Below are positions 16,626 to 26,036 of a stretch of DNA of 60,681 nt, in pieces. Origin of the DNA: Brevundimonas sp. UBA4553. Lineage in GTDB: Bacteria > Pseudomonadota > Alphaproteobacteria > Caulobacterales > Caulobacteraceae. The stretch spans positions 1-60,681 of the forward strand of contig NZ_DGLD01000012.1 in NCBI RefSeq assembly GCF_002387245.1. Direction: 5' to 3'. Numbering within the stretch: position 1 is the stretch's first letter; every line of letters begins with the position of its first letter. The position numbers and the translations under genes are program-made. The notes below the pieces were generated by a model that worked only from the letters and a program-made list of their open reading frames with translations, was not told the origin of the DNA and did no database searches.

Positions 16626-19070
16626 TTGCAAGCGTTCAAGCGTCTGGCGCGTTGGTTTGCCGGTTCAAACGATACTCCGCTCAGAGCGCGGGGCCGGGTT
16701 GCCGCGTCAGAGCGTCGCTGGAACGACGCGATCAACGCCTTCCGTAGCCATTTGAAGATGCGTCCGAAAGATACGCAGACGTGGCTGAGGTTGGCGAATG
16801 TGCTGAAGGATGCGGGCGAGCTTGCGGAAGCCGAGCGGATTTATGAGCATGTCATCACGATCTGCCCTGAAAATCCTCAAGCATGGCTGAATCGCGGTCA
16901 CTTGGCGAAGATGGACGGCCGCATTCGGGATGCGCTCCAGTACTTTATTCTAAGTTTCCAGCTCGATGGTCATGGTGATGCCGGGCGCCAGGTGCGAGCC
17001 TTGCATCCCCACATTGATCCTGCAGCAACTCCTGTGGCGCGGAGAGCCGGTGGCTTGATGTTTGGGCGCGTCGATGCCTTGAATGGTCGGATCCTGACAG
17101 GATGGGCTGTTGATCCTGATCGCCCCGCGGAGCCGGTGGAGGTGGAGGTTCGCCAGAAGGGGGCCGTTGTCGGGCAGGCAATGACCGATGTTTCGCGTCC
17201 CGACGTTTCCGCAGCTGGGCTGGGCGGGGGGAGCGCGGGCTTTCGTGTCGTTCTCTCTCCGCTTTATAATCGTGAGAACGGACCTTTAAGTGTTAAATTG
17301 TCCCGACGGGACGCCGATCTGATTAATTCTCCATTTGTTCCACCTGTTCATGATGTTGTGTCTCTATGGATAGATCGCTGGTCATCAGAGCGCGTATCTG
17401 AAATTAAAAATCTAGATGCGTATACTAGGGTTAGTGCTGGGGGCGCCATGCTTAGCATAGTTATGCCTATTTATAATCCAAGCATTGATTGGCTTTCTGA
17501 GGCCGTGAAAAGTGTAGTGTCTCAGATATATGGATGCTGGGAGCTCATTTGTGTAGATGATGGTTCCGATCAGGTTGATGTAGGTGGAGCCCTAAAAGAA
17601 TATATCGAAAAGTATGACAATATTAAATACATAAGACGCGCTGAAAACTGCGGTATATCTACTGCCACAAATGTTGGCATATCATTAGCTTCGGGTGATT
17701 ATGTATCCTTTATGGATCAGGATGATATTCTAGAACCGGATGCTGTTTTTAGAATTATGGATGCGGCGCGTATTGGTGCTGATTTAATTTACAGCGATGA
17801 AGCTGTGGTTGAAATGGACCGAGACTGTGTTGTTGGCTTCGCCATTAGGCCATCATTTTCTTATGACTATTATTTGTCTCATCCTTATTTTGTTCATTTC
17901 GTAGCGGTTCGTAGGTCAATCGCCTTGGAGGTAGGCGGACTTGACGAAAGCATGAACATATCAATGGATGTCGATTTTGTTTTGCGCGTTATTGAGAAGG
18001 CCTGTTCTGTCGCTCACGTTCCGGCGGTGCTCTACCGTTGGAGGACGCATCCAGGAAGTGCGGGGCATAAGAGCGCTTCCGTTGTAACTGAGGCTACAAT
18101 AGCAGCGCTTGAGCGGCATCATGCTCGCATGGGGCGTGACGTGGTCGTTTCGCCCGGAAAAACGTTTAATACGTTTAAAGGTGATAAGCTCAGCGCTTCT
18201 GGTCGCGTCTTGGCTATTGTTCCAACCAAGGATCGAATAGACCTTATAAGGCCGTGCATAGAAAGTGTTCTAAAGACGACGGGGCGTGATACTGACGTTG
18301 TCGTGATTGATCATCAGTCAGTTGATCGTGCTGTGGTTGAATTTATCAATAATTGTGACCCTCGGGTCAAGTCTATGATCTATGAGGGTAGCTTTAACTA
18401 CTCCAGGATGAACAATCTCGCATTCAGGGAGTTCGGTGAGGGGTACGATTATGTCCTTTTTCTGAACAACGACATTGAAGCCATTGAGTCTGGCTGGGTC
18501 GAGCATATGCGGGGGCTCTGCAGTCGGGATGGGGTAGGCATTGTGGGTGCGGTGTTGTTGTATGGTGACGATAGCGTTCAGCACGGCGGGGTGGTTCTGG
18601 GTGTAGGCGGGCCGGCTGAGCACCTCTACCGCGGCGAGCCTCTCATGCACGGTGGAAGCCGAAATCCCGGCTACTTAAGTGGGTTGGTTTCCGTCAGGGA
18701 CTGTATGGCGGTTACCGGGGCGTGTCTGATGATCCGCGCCGAGACGTTCAAGGCCATGAATGGCTTTGATGAAAAATTACCGGTCGGATTTAACGACGTT
18801 GATCTGTGCTTGAGGGTAAGGCAGGCGGGCGAGAAGGTGCTGATCGATGGCCACGCCGTATTGCATCATTACGAATCCGCCACGCGTACGCACTCCCGGC
18901 AGTTGGAGCACCCGCTGGATACGGCAAGAATGATCCAGAAATGGTCGACCCTAATTTCGGAGGGTGATCCTTTTTACCACCCCTTCTTTGGTTTGGAGGG
19001 GCGTGCGATGTATCTTCCAGTTGGAACACTGTCGGAATACCACGCGCCACGCGTCACCAAGCTGCGGTAG
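16626..19070 (+). CDS. TPR-containing tandem GT2 glycosyltransferase (two intact catalytic domains)
   Basis: 814 aa. The TTG start is supported by the purine-rich GAGGGAGAGGGG directly upstream. Layout: TPR repeats (about residues 20-115, e.g. PENPQAWLNRGHLAKMDGRI); a small beta domain (about 140-215, FGRVDALNGRILTGWAVDPD); a first GT-A domain (about 275-510) with IVMPIYN, VDDGSD and MDQDD; and a second GT-A domain (about 530-790) with IVPTKDR, FNYSRMNN, FLNNDIE and GFNDVDLCLR. Both halves keep the nucleotide-sugar and metal motifs, so it may add two sugars. The middle (about 17,280-18,200) is AT-rich with many ATA/AAT/TAT codons, unlike both ends. It is divergent from the PhyH gene and convergent with the next GT. 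Confidence 0.88.
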   Translation: MQAFKRLARWFAGSNDTPLRARGRVAASERRWNDAINAFRSHLKMRPKDTQTWLRLANVLKDAGELAEAERIYEHVITICPENPQAWLNRGHLAKMDGRIRDALQYFILSFQLDGHGDAGRQVRALHPHIDPAATPVARRAGGLMFGRVDALNGRILTGWAVDPDRPAEPVEVEVRQKGAVVGQAMTDVSRPDVSAAGLGGGSAGFRVVLSPLYNRENGPLSVKLSRRDADLINSPFVPPVHDVVSLWIDRWSSERVSEIKNLDAYTRVSAGGAMLSIVMPIYNPSIDWLSEAVKSVVSQIYGCWELICVDDGSDQVDVGGALKEYIEKYDNIKYIRRAENCGISTATNVGISLASGDYVSFMDQDDILEPDAVFRIMDAARIGADLIYSDEAVVEMDRDCVVGFAIRPSFSYDYYLSHPYFVHFVAVRRSIALEVGGLDESMNISMDVDFVLRVIEKACSVAHVPAVLYRWRTHPGSAGHKSASVVTEATIAALERHHARMGRDVVVSPGKTFNTFKGDKLSASGRVLAIVPTKDRIDLIRPCIESVLKTTGRDTDVVVIDHQSVDRAVVEFINNCDPRVKSMIYEGSFNYSRMNNLAFREFGEGYDYVLFLNNDIEAIESGWVEHMRGLCSRDGVGIVGAVLLYGDDSVQHGGVVLGVGGPAEHLYRGEPLMHGGSRNPGYLSGLVSVRDCMAVTGACLMIRAETFKAMNGFDEKLPVGFNDVDLCLRVRQAGEKVLIDGHAVLHHYESATRTHSRQLEHPLDTARMIQKWSTLISEGDPFYHPFFGLEGRAMYLPVGTLSEYHAPRVTKLR

Positions 19071-19071
19071 T

Positions 19072-20157
19072 TTAGGCGGCCGCCTTGCGACGTAGTCGAG
19101 CGATACGGCGCAGGCGGCGCCAGAAGCGGCCGCGCGCGGGCTCGGGATAGGGCTGCAGGTTCTCGACGAATTGCTCAGCCGAGGCGCGCCAGCTGAACTT
19201 CTCGGCGTAGGCGCGCACGTCCTTGCGATCCAGTTCCAGGCATTTCAGGCAGGCGGTCTTCAGATCGTCGTCGATGGCTCCGGCGTTCGAGCCCGGGATG
19301 ATGTCAATGGGGCCGTGGGCGGGATAGGCGGCGACCGGTGTGCCGGCGCCCATGGCTTCGAGGATGACCAGGCCGAAGGTGTCGGTCCAGCTGGGGAAGA
19401 CGAAAACGTCGGCGTCGGCGAAGCAGCGGGCCAGGTCTTCGCCGAATCGGGCGCCCAGGAACTTGGCCTCGGGGTATTTCTCTTCCAGTTCGGCGCGGGC
19501 CGGGCCGTCGCCGACCACGATCTTGGTGCCGGGAAGGTCCAGCTCAAGGAAGGTCTCGATATTCTTCTCGACGGCCACGCGACCGACATTGAGGAAGAAG
19601 GGGCGGGGCCATGCGTCGCCGCCCATCTCTTTGTAGATGGGCTCCAGGTCCGGGCGGAACAGCTCGGTGTCCACGCCGCGCGTCCACGGCGAGACGTTGC
19701 GGAATCCATGCTCGACCAGTTCGTCGCGCAGGGTCGGCGTGGCGACCATCAGCCGGCCCGACGGCTTGTGGAACCACTTCATGTAGGCGTAGCCGACCTG
19801 GACCGGGATCGGGAACCGGGCCGAGACATATTCCGGGAACTTGGTGTGATAGCTGGTCGTGAACGGCAGCTTCCATTCCACGCAAATGCGGCGCGTGGCG
19901 ATGCCCAGCGGCCCCTCGGTGGCGATGTGAACGGCCTCGGGCTCAAAGGCGCGCAGGCGTTCGCGAATCTCTTCTTCGGCGCCCAGAGCCAGTCGAATCT
20001 CGGGATAGGTCGGGCAGGGAATGGTCTTGAACTGGCTGGGCTCGATGACCTCGACCTCATGACCCATGGCGCGGCATTCGGCCACGGTGCGGGTCAGGGT
20101 GCGGACAACGCCGTTGACCTGCGGCTCCCAGGCGTCGGTGACCAGTACAATGCGCAT
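19072..20157 (-). CDS. GT4-family glycosyltransferase (MgtA-like, mannosyltransferase type)
   Basis: 361 aa, GT-B fold. N-terminal VTDAWEPQVNGVVRTL and TSYHTKFPEYVSARFP are typical of the lipid/alpha-mannosyl transferases related to MgtA and SQD2. The donor-side motifs are RGVDTELFRP, NVGRVAVEKNIE, VGDGPARAELE and the E-x7-E motif FGLVILEAMGAGTPV. The C terminus is basic (RRLRRIARLRRKAAA), suggesting membrane association. The acceptor is not known; glycolipid synthesis is a possible role. It is 73 bp downstream of putR on the same strand and convergent with the tandem GT2 gene. GC content is high, as in housekeeping genes, so it may not belong to the capsule set. Confidence 0.85.
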   Translation of the reverse strand: MRIVLVTDAWEPQVNGVVRTLTRTVAECRAMGHEVEVIEPSQFKTIPCPTYPEIRLALGAEEEIRERLRAFEPEAVHIATEGPLGIATRRICVEWKLPFTTSYHTKFPEYVSARFPIPVQVGYAYMKWFHKPSGRLMVATPTLRDELVEHGFRNVSPWTRGVDTELFRPDLEPIYKEMGGDAWPRPFFLNVGRVAVEKNIETFLELDLPGTKIVVGDGPARAELEEKYPEAKFLGARFGEDLARCFADADVFVFPSWTDTFGLVILEAMGAGTPVAAYPAHGPIDIIPGSNAGAIDDDLKTACLKCLELDRKDVRAYAEKFSWRASAEQFVENLQPYPEPARGRFWRRLRRIARLRRKAAA

Positions 20158-20230
20158 GAAGTCGAGTGGGCCCGGGCCGTTTCGCTGAGCCGGAAGTTCT
20201 AGCCGCTTCGCATGACGAAGGCGAGACGGC

Positions 20231-20692
20231 TTACAACGGGAGGACCGTCGTCGACTTCACCTCTTCGAGAACGGCATAGGTTCGCGTTTCGCGCACGCCG
20301 GGCATCCGCACCAGAATGTCGCCGAGAAAGACGCGGTAGGCGTCCATGTCGGCCACCCGCGCCTTGATCAGATAGTCGAAGCCGCCAGCCACCATGTGGC
20401 ATTCCAGAACCTCGGGCTGGCGGCGCACGGCGTCGGCGAAGGCGTCGAAGACATCCCCGGTGGTCCGGTCCAGCAGCACCTCGATGAAGATCAGCAGGGC
20501 GCGATCGGCGGAGGCCGGATCGATCAGAGCGGCGTAGCCTGTGATGACCTTCCTGTCCTTCAACCGCTTGACCCGCTCGAAGCAGGCAGCGGGCGACAGA
20601 TTGCACCTTCGGGCCAGTTCCGCGTTGGAGATGCGGCCGTCGATCTGCAAAACGCGCAGCAAACGGCGGTCGGTATCGTCAAGAATTTGCAT
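20231..20692 (-). CDS. putR: Lrp/AsnC-family regulator of proline use
   Basis: 153 aa. An N-terminal winged HTH (LDDTDRRLLRVLQIDGRISN, AELARRCNLSPAACFERVKR) is followed by the RAM/AsnC effector domain (LLIFIEVLLDR, VLECHMVAGGFDYLIKARV, ETRTYAVLEEVKSTTVLPL). It is divergent from putA across 117 bp, the arrangement of PutR in alphaproteobacteria, where it activates putA in response to proline. This fits a PutA that lacks its own DNA-binding domain. Confidence 0.88.
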   Translation of the reverse strand: MQILDDTDRRLLRVLQIDGRISNAELARRCNLSPAACFERVKRLKDRKVITGYAALIDPASADRALLIFIEVLLDRTTGDVFDAFADAVRRQPEVLECHMVAGGFDYLIKARVADMDAYRVFLGDILVRMPGVRETRTYAVLEEVKSTTVLPL

Positions 20693-20809
20693 GGCGAATG
20701 AGCCTGATTGCCGAAGGATCGCTGGTCCAGACCGCCATCATACAATGCACATTCGGCCAAGTCCGCCATATATGCCGCAAATCGAAGGGTTTGATCCCAG
20801 GGTGAGATA
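20693..20809. promoter_or_regulatory. putR-putA divergent promoter region
   Basis: This 117-bp region must hold both promoters. An AT-rich CATATATGCC (about 20,768-20,777) could be a -10 or operator core. GGT-CCAG-ACC is a small inverted repeat near 20,730. I cannot define the Lrp-type operator with certainty. Confidence 0.4.
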
Positions 20810-23800
20810 ATGACGCCGACCGACCTGAAGCACTGGGACGATCTGGACCGGAACAAGTTCCGCGACGAGCGCGCTGTCGTCGCTGAACTGCTGGCCAACC
20901 CTGGCCTGACGACGGCCGAGCGCGCCGATGTGTTGCGCGACGCCATCGCCCTGGTCGATCAGGCCCGCGCCAGCCAGAAGAAGCAGGGCGTGGTCGAGAG
21001 CTTCCTGCAGGAATTTTCGCTCGGCACCCGCGAGGGTCTCGCTCTCATGTGTCTCGCCGAGGCCCTGCTGCGGACCCCCGACGCCGACACGCGCGACCGC
21101 CTGATCGCCGAGAAGATCGGCTCGGCCGACTGGGCCTCGCACATGGGGCAGTCGGACAGCCTGTTCGTCAACGCCTCGACCTGGGGTCTGATGTTGACCG
21201 GCAAGCTGGTCGACGTGGACGAGGAAGCCAAGACCGATCTGTCGGGCTTCCTCAAACGCATCGCTGGGCGTCTGGGCGAGCCGGTCATCCGTCAGGCCGT
21301 GGCCACCGCCGTCAAGATCATGGGCGAACAGTTCGTGGTCGGCCGCACCATCGAGGCGGCCCTGAAGCGCTCGGACCGCGAGGGCTGGCTGTGCAGCTTC
21401 GACATGCTGGGGGAAGGCGCCCGTACCGTCGCAGACGCCGAACGCTATGAGAAGATCTACGCCGACGCCATTGAGGCCGTGGGCAAGACCGCCAAGGGCC
21501 AGGGTCCGGAAGCCGGCCACGGCGTGTCGGTCAAGCTGTCAGCCCTGTCGCCCCGCTATCAGGCGGTGCAGGAAGACCGGGTCTGGGGCGAGCTCTATCC
21601 TCGCATCCGGCGCCTGGCCCTGATCGCCGCCAAGTACGACATCAACTACACCATCGACGCCGAAGAGGCCGACCGTCTGGCCCTGTCGCTGAAATTGTTG
21701 GAACGGCTGGCTCGCGAGCCGGAACTGGGCGACTGGAAGGGTCTGGGCCTGGCCGTTCAGGCCTATCAGAAGCGCACGACCGAAACTGTGCAGAAGCTGG
21801 CTGAACTGGCCAAATCCTCAGGCCGCCGCCTGATGGTGCGTTTGGTCAAGGGCGCCTACTGGGACACCGAGATCAAGCTGGCCCAAGTCAACGGCCGCAC
21901 CGACTATCCTGTCTTCACCACCAAGCCCGCGACCGATCTCAACTACCTGGTCTGCGCCAAGGCGCTGATCGAGGCCTCGCCTTACATCTACGCCCAGTTC
22001 GCCACCCATAACGCCCACACCCTGGCCGCCGTGCGCCGCATGGCCCGCGACCGCAACGTGACCATCGAGCACCAGCGCCTGCACGGCATGGGCGAGGCCC
22101 TCTATGACGCCGCGCACGAGGCCTGGGCTGACAAGCAGGTCATCGTCCGCGCCTACGCCCCCGTCGGCGGCCACGAAGAACTGCTGCCCTATCTGGTGCG
22201 CCGCTTGCTGGAAAACGGCGCCAACTCCTCCTTCGTCCACGCCCTGCTGGACGAGCGCGTTCCTGCGGCCGCTGTCGCCGCCGACCCTATCACCGCCGTC
22301 GAGGCCCAGCCCGACCGTCACCCCAGGATTCCGGTTCCCATGAACATCTACGGCGATCGTCAAAACTCCCTCGGCCGCGACTACTCGCAGGCCGCCGACC
22401 GTGAACGCCACGCCAAGGCTCTGGAGCGCGTCGACAGCGAGAAGCTGACGTCCGGCCCCATCATCGGCGGTAAACTGCGGGCAGGCGTGAACCCGCAGGA
22501 CGTGACCAATCCCTTCGACCGCTCGCAGGTTCTGGGTCATGTCTCCGAAGCCTCGGTCGAGGATGTGGACGCCGCCGTCATGGCTGCCGCCAACGCTCAA
22601 GTCGCCTGGGACCGCATCGGCGGCGCTGGTCGCGCGCCCGTCCTGCGCGCCATGGCCGACGGCCTGGAAGCCGACATGGACCGTCTGGTCGCCCTGCTGT
22701 CGCGTGAAGCGGGCAAGACGCTGAACGACGGCGTGGCCGAGGTGCGCGAAGCCGCCGACTTCTGCCGCTATTACGCCCTGCTGGCCGAGCGCGACTTCGG
22801 CGGCGCCCAGACGCTGAAGGGTCCGACCGGCGAGACCAATCAACTGGTCCTGCATGGCCGTGGCGTCTTCGCCGCCATCAGCCCGTGGAACTTCCCTCTG
22901 GCCATCTTCACCGGCCAGATCGCAGCCGCTCTGGCCGCCGGCAACGCCGTGGTCGCCAAGCCCGCCGAGCAGACCCCGCTGATCGCCGCCGAGGCTGTCC
23001 GCCTCTTCTACAAGGCCGGCCTGAACCCTGACCTGCTGGCTCTGGTCCCCGGTCGCGGCGAGATCGTCGGTGCGGCGCTCACCAACCACCAGGGCATTGA
23101 TGGCGTGGCCTTCACCGGCGGCACCGACACGGCCAGCGCCATCAACCGCGGTCTGGCCGCGCGCCCCGGCGCCATCATCCCCTTCATCGCCGAGACCGGC
23201 GGCCTGAACGCCATGTTCGTGGACACCACGGCGCTGAAGGAACAGGTCATCGACGACGTCATCCTGTCGGCATTCGGCTCGGCCGGTCAGCGTTGCTCGG
23301 CCCTGCGCATCCTTTATGCACCCAAGGAAGCCGCCGACGCCCTGATCGAAGGCCTGAAGGGCGCGCTGGCGACCCAGGTCTTGGCCGACCCGACCGATCC
23401 GACCACCGACATCGGCCCGGTGATCGACGCCGAGAGCCGCGCCAACCTGGAAGCCCATGTCGCGCGCCTGTCCAAGGAGGCCAAGATCGTCGCCCGTGGC
23501 GAACTGGCCCCCGGCGCCGACAAGGGCGACCTGTTCGCCCCGACCATCGCGGAAATCCCCACGCCCGACTTCCTCGAGCGCGAGGTCTTCGGCCCGATCC
23601 TGCACGTCTATCGCTATGACTCGAAGGATCTGAAGTCGGTCGCCGCCAAGCTGGCCGCGCGCGGCTACGGCCTGACTCTGGGCGTTCACAGCCGCATCGA
23701 GGCCTTCGCCGACGAGGTCGTGCGTCTGGTCCCGGCGGGCAACGTCTACGTGAACCGTTCGATCATCGGCGCCGTGGTCGGCGTGCAGCCCTTCGGCGGC

Positions 23801-23926
23801 GAAGGTCTATCCGGCACCGGCCCGAAAGCCGGCGGCCCCAACAGCCTGATCCGTTACGCCGCCGAGAAGGCCATCAGCGTCAACATCGCGGCCCAAGGCG
23901 GAGATCCGGCGCTGCTGAACCTGTAA
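20810..23926 (+). CDS. putA: bifunctional proline dehydrogenase / P5C dehydrogenase
   Basis: 1038 aa. It oxidises proline to glutamate in two steps at the membrane. The FAD-dependent PRODH barrel spans about residues 60-470 (FDMLGEGARTVADAERY, SVKLSALSPRY, RLVKGAYWDTEIK, FATHNAHTLAAV, EHQRLHGMGEALY). The aldehyde dehydrogenase spans about 520-1020 (ISPWNFPLAIFTGQIAAAL, AFTGGTDTASAINR, FIAETGGLNA, catalytic Cys in AGQRCSALR). It lacks the N-terminal ribbon-helix-helix domain of the trifunctional E. coli enzyme and starts at MTPTDLKHWDDLD; control is left to the divergent putR. It splits the polysaccharide region in two. Confidence 0.95.
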   Translation: MTPTDLKHWDDLDRNKFRDERAVVAELLANPGLTTAERADVLRDAIALVDQARASQKKQGVVESFLQEFSLGTREGLALMCLAEALLRTPDADTRDRLIAEKIGSADWASHMGQSDSLFVNASTWGLMLTGKLVDVDEEAKTDLSGFLKRIAGRLGEPVIRQAVATAVKIMGEQFVVGRTIEAALKRSDREGWLCSFDMLGEGARTVADAERYEKIYADAIEAVGKTAKGQGPEAGHGVSVKLSALSPRYQAVQEDRVWGELYPRIRRLALIAAKYDINYTIDAEEADRLALSLKLLERLAREPELGDWKGLGLAVQAYQKRTTETVQKLAELAKSSGRRLMVRLVKGAYWDTEIKLAQVNGRTDYPVFTTKPATDLNYLVCAKALIEASPYIYAQFATHNAHTLAAVRRMARDRNVTIEHQRLHGMGEALYDAAHEAWADKQVIVRAYAPVGGHEELLPYLVRRLLENGANSSFVHALLDERVPAAAVAADPITAVEAQPDRHPRIPVPMNIYGDRQNSLGRDYSQAADRERHAKALERVDSEKLTSGPIIGGKLRAGVNPQDVTNPFDRSQVLGHVSEASVEDVDAAVMAAANAQVAWDRIGGAGRAPVLRAMADGLEADMDRLVALLSREAGKTLNDGVAEVREAADFCRYYALLAERDFGGAQTLKGPTGETNQLVLHGRGVFAAISPWNFPLAIFTGQIAAALAAGNAVVAKPAEQTPLIAAEAVRLFYKAGLNPDLLALVPGRGEIVGAALTNHQGIDGVAFTGGTDTASAINRGLAARPGAIIPFIAETGGLNAMFVDTTALKEQVIDDVILSAFGSAGQRCSALRILYAPKEAADALIEGLKGALATQVLADPTDPTTDIGPVIDAESRANLEAHVARLSKEAKIVARGELAPGADKGDLFAPTIAEIPTPDFLEREVFGPILHVYRYDSKDLKSVAAKLAARGYGLTLGVHSRIEAFADEVVRLVPAGNVYVNRSIIGAVVGVQPFGGEGLSGTGPKAGGPNSLIRYAAEKAISVNIAAQGGDPALLNL

Positions 23927-23990
23927 GTATGGAGGGGTCTGGCTATAAATCGAGAAAGACTCAAATCGGACTCACGAAGTTTCCAGATCG

Positions 23991-24028
23991 GCTGCCTGTA
24001 CGTCCCGTCTTCGGGCGTGCTAGGCAGC
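23991..24028 (+). promoter_or_regulatory. long hairpin between putA and kpsM
   Basis: GCTGCCT (23991-23997) pairs exactly with AGGCAGC (24022-24028). Inside, ACG/CGT and CCCG/CGGG extend the stem around a TCTT loop. There is no T tract. It may end putA transcription or act in the kpsM leader, whose start is 28 bp further on. Confidence 0.5.
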
Positions 24029-24056
24029 GACACGCCGCCTTTGGCTGAGGCTATTT

Positions 24057-24848
24057 ATGAACGCGCCGAGTATGTATTTGGGGTCCATTTCAAGGCAGTT
24101 CAGCATCATCAGGGCGCTGATGATGCGCGAGATGGTCACTCGGTTTGGACGAGAGGGCTTGGGTTTCCTATGGCTCATAGGCGAGCCGCTGATGTTCTGT
24201 GGCGGCGTGTTGATCATGTGGTCGATCATCAAGCCAAGCTATGAGCATGGGATCCGCGTAGGCCCATTCTTGATGACTGGCTATATGTCGCTTCTACTGC
24301 TTCGACATCAGATCAGCTATCTGCAGGGCACCATTCAGGGAAACATAGGTATTTTGTACCACGGCAAAGTAAAGGTGTTTCATCTATTCTTTTCTCGAAT
24401 AGCATTGGAATTCTGGGGTGCCACCGGCGCGTTCTTGTTTGTTTACATAGTTTTGATCATTCTAAATCAGGTTGGCCTGCCAAAGGATATTCTTTTACTT
24501 TATTCTGGGTGGGGCCTTATGGCGCTCGTCAGTTGCGGTACTGGGCTTGTTATGGCAGGGGTTTCATTAAGGTCGGAAATTGCTGAACGTATAACCCCGC
24601 TGCTGACCTATCTTCTTATCCCGATCTCTGGGGCCTTTTTCATGGTTTCGTGGATTCCAAGCCAGTACCGAGATCTTTATCTTTTGATCCCATTCCCGCA
24701 TGCAATCGAAATGATCCGGGCGGGGGTTTTTGGCGAGTTCGTGGAAACCCACTACAACCCCGTGTATGTCTTTTGCTGGGCTGTCGTGCTTAATGTTTTT
24801 GGGCTTCTTCTGGTGTCGGATGCCCGTGATCGTGTTGATATTGAGTAA
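24057..24848 (+). CDS. kpsM: capsule polysaccharide ABC exporter permease
   Basis: 263 aa, about six membrane segments, ABC-2 type. It has the N-terminal amphipathic REMVTRFGREGLGFLWLIGE typical of KpsM/BexB/Wzm permeases, and SWIPSQYRDLYLLIPFPHAIE near the end. With KpsT it moves lipid-linked polysaccharide across the inner membrane. The ATG has TGAGG about 8 nt upstream. It heads the kpsM-kpsE-kpsT set; kpsE begins 30 bp on. Codon use turns AT-richer here than in putA. Confidence 0.9.
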   Translation: MNAPSMYLGSISRQFSIIRALMMREMVTRFGREGLGFLWLIGEPLMFCGGVLIMWSIIKPSYEHGIRVGPFLMTGYMSLLLLRHQISYLQGTIQGNIGILYHGKVKVFHLFFSRIALEFWGATGAFLFVYIVLIILNQVGLPKDILLLYSGWGLMALVSCGTGLVMAGVSLRSEIAERITPLLTYLLIPISGAFFMVSWIPSQYRDLYLLIPFPHAIEMIRAGVFGEFVETHYNPVYVFCWAVVLNVFGLLLVSDARDRVDIE

Positions 24849-24878
24849 GATGGATGTGGATAGCCTTATGGAACTGAA

Positions 24879-26036
24879 ATGACCCAGTCCCGCCTCGAGT
24901 ATCTTGGTCCCTCGGCGGGGCAGGCTCCGAGAGTTGGGCCCACGATTTGGACCCGGCTTCCGATCGCCTTTATCGTTGTCGTGGTCGTCCCCACGCTTCT
25001 GGCGGCCATTTACTACCTGCTGATTGTTACGCCGCGCTATGTGTCTGAAGCTCGGTTTGTCGTTCGTTCTGCTCAATCAGGGGGGCCGGGCGCCATCGGC
25101 GCCGCCCTGCAAGGGGTTGGATTGGCGCCCGCTCAGGTTGAGACCTTTGCGGTTCATGAGTACGCGACCTCTTCAGACAGCATTCGCAGCCTCAAGCAAA
25201 ACTACAATCTTGCAGAAATCTATGCGCCGCGCGGTCTGGATATGCTGTCTGGGTATCCTCGCCTTGGCGAGGCCGCCAATGCGGACGCGCTTCAAAAGGC
25301 CATGCGACGGTATGTGGCTGTTGGTTATGATTCGACGACGGGCATAAGCACAATTCGTGTCCAAGCTTTCCGACCTGCCGATGCGCGCAATCTGACGGCG
25401 GCTTTGTTGGAGAGCGGAGAGGCGCTCGTAAATCGGCTTAATGAGCGCGCGACGAATGATGCGGTGCAAGCCGCACGTCAGGCCCAGGCGCGGGCGACCG
25501 AGCGCCTTGCCGAGGCTCAGAGTAGCATGACGGCGTTCCGCAGTGAGGAGCGCTTTATTGACCCGGCGACCACGCTGAATCCCACCAGTCAGGTGGTCGG
25601 TAGCCTGATGGCTTCAGTTGCGCAGTTGCGCGCGGAGCGTGATCAGGTGGCGCGCGAGGCGCCGCAAAGCCCACAACTCGCGGTGCTAGACGGCAGAATT
25701 GCGGGTCTGGAAAAGCAGATCGCGGGTGCCCAAGAACGTATGACCGGCGGAGCGGAATCTTTGGCTCCGCAGGTCGGGGCCTACGAGCGCCTGGTCTTCA
25801 ACCGGGAACTCGCGAGCCGTGAGTTGGCCAGCGCATCTGTTGCCTTGCTCGCTGCCGAACAGTCGGCAGGCCAGAAGAAGCTCTACCTGGAGCGCATCGT
25901 TGAGCCGAGCCTTCCAGAGGCTTCGTCGAAGCCTCGCCGCTGGTTTTCCATTCTCTCAGTTTTCGTGTCCACGCTGTTTGCCTACGGTCTTGGCTGGTTG
26001 ATCTGGTCCGGTGTTCGCGAGCACAGGCAGGATTGA
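24879..26036 (+). CDS. kpsE: capsule export inner-membrane/periplasmic protein (PCP-3)
   Basis: 385 aa. One membrane helix lies near the N terminus (about residues 28-50) and one near the C terminus (about 357-378), with a long periplasmic region between. The first periplasmic segment ends in TPRYVSEARFVVRSA, the usual KpsE/BexC/Wzz-like start. The central part is Ala/Gln/Glu-rich coiled coil (about residues 190-340), followed by the conserved LERIVEPSLPEASSKPRRW before the last helix. It links the ABC exporter to the outer-membrane channel; no kpsD is in the window. Its TGA overlaps the kpsT ATG. Confidence 0.9.
   Translation: MTQSRLEYLGPSAGQAPRVGPTIWTRLPIAFIVVVVVPTLLAAIYYLLIVTPRYVSEARFVVRSAQSGGPGAIGAALQGVGLAPAQVETFAVHEYATSSDSIRSLKQNYNLAEIYAPRGLDMLSGYPRLGEAANADALQKAMRRYVAVGYDSTTGISTIRVQAFRPADARNLTAALLESGEALVNRLNERATNDAVQAARQAQARATERLAEAQSSMTAFRSEERFIDPATTLNPTSQVVGSLMASVAQLRAERDQVAREAPQSPQLAVLDGRIAGLEKQIAGAQERMTGGAESLAPQVGAYERLVFNRELASRELASASVALLAAEQSAGQKKLYLERIVEPSLPEASSKPRRWFSILSVFVSTLFAYGLGWLIWSGVREHRQD

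Noticed and set aside
21818..23689. 623-codon open frame antisense to putA.
   Set aside because: A GC-driven shadow of the aldehyde dehydrogenase domain; Gly/Val/Asp-rich with no motif.
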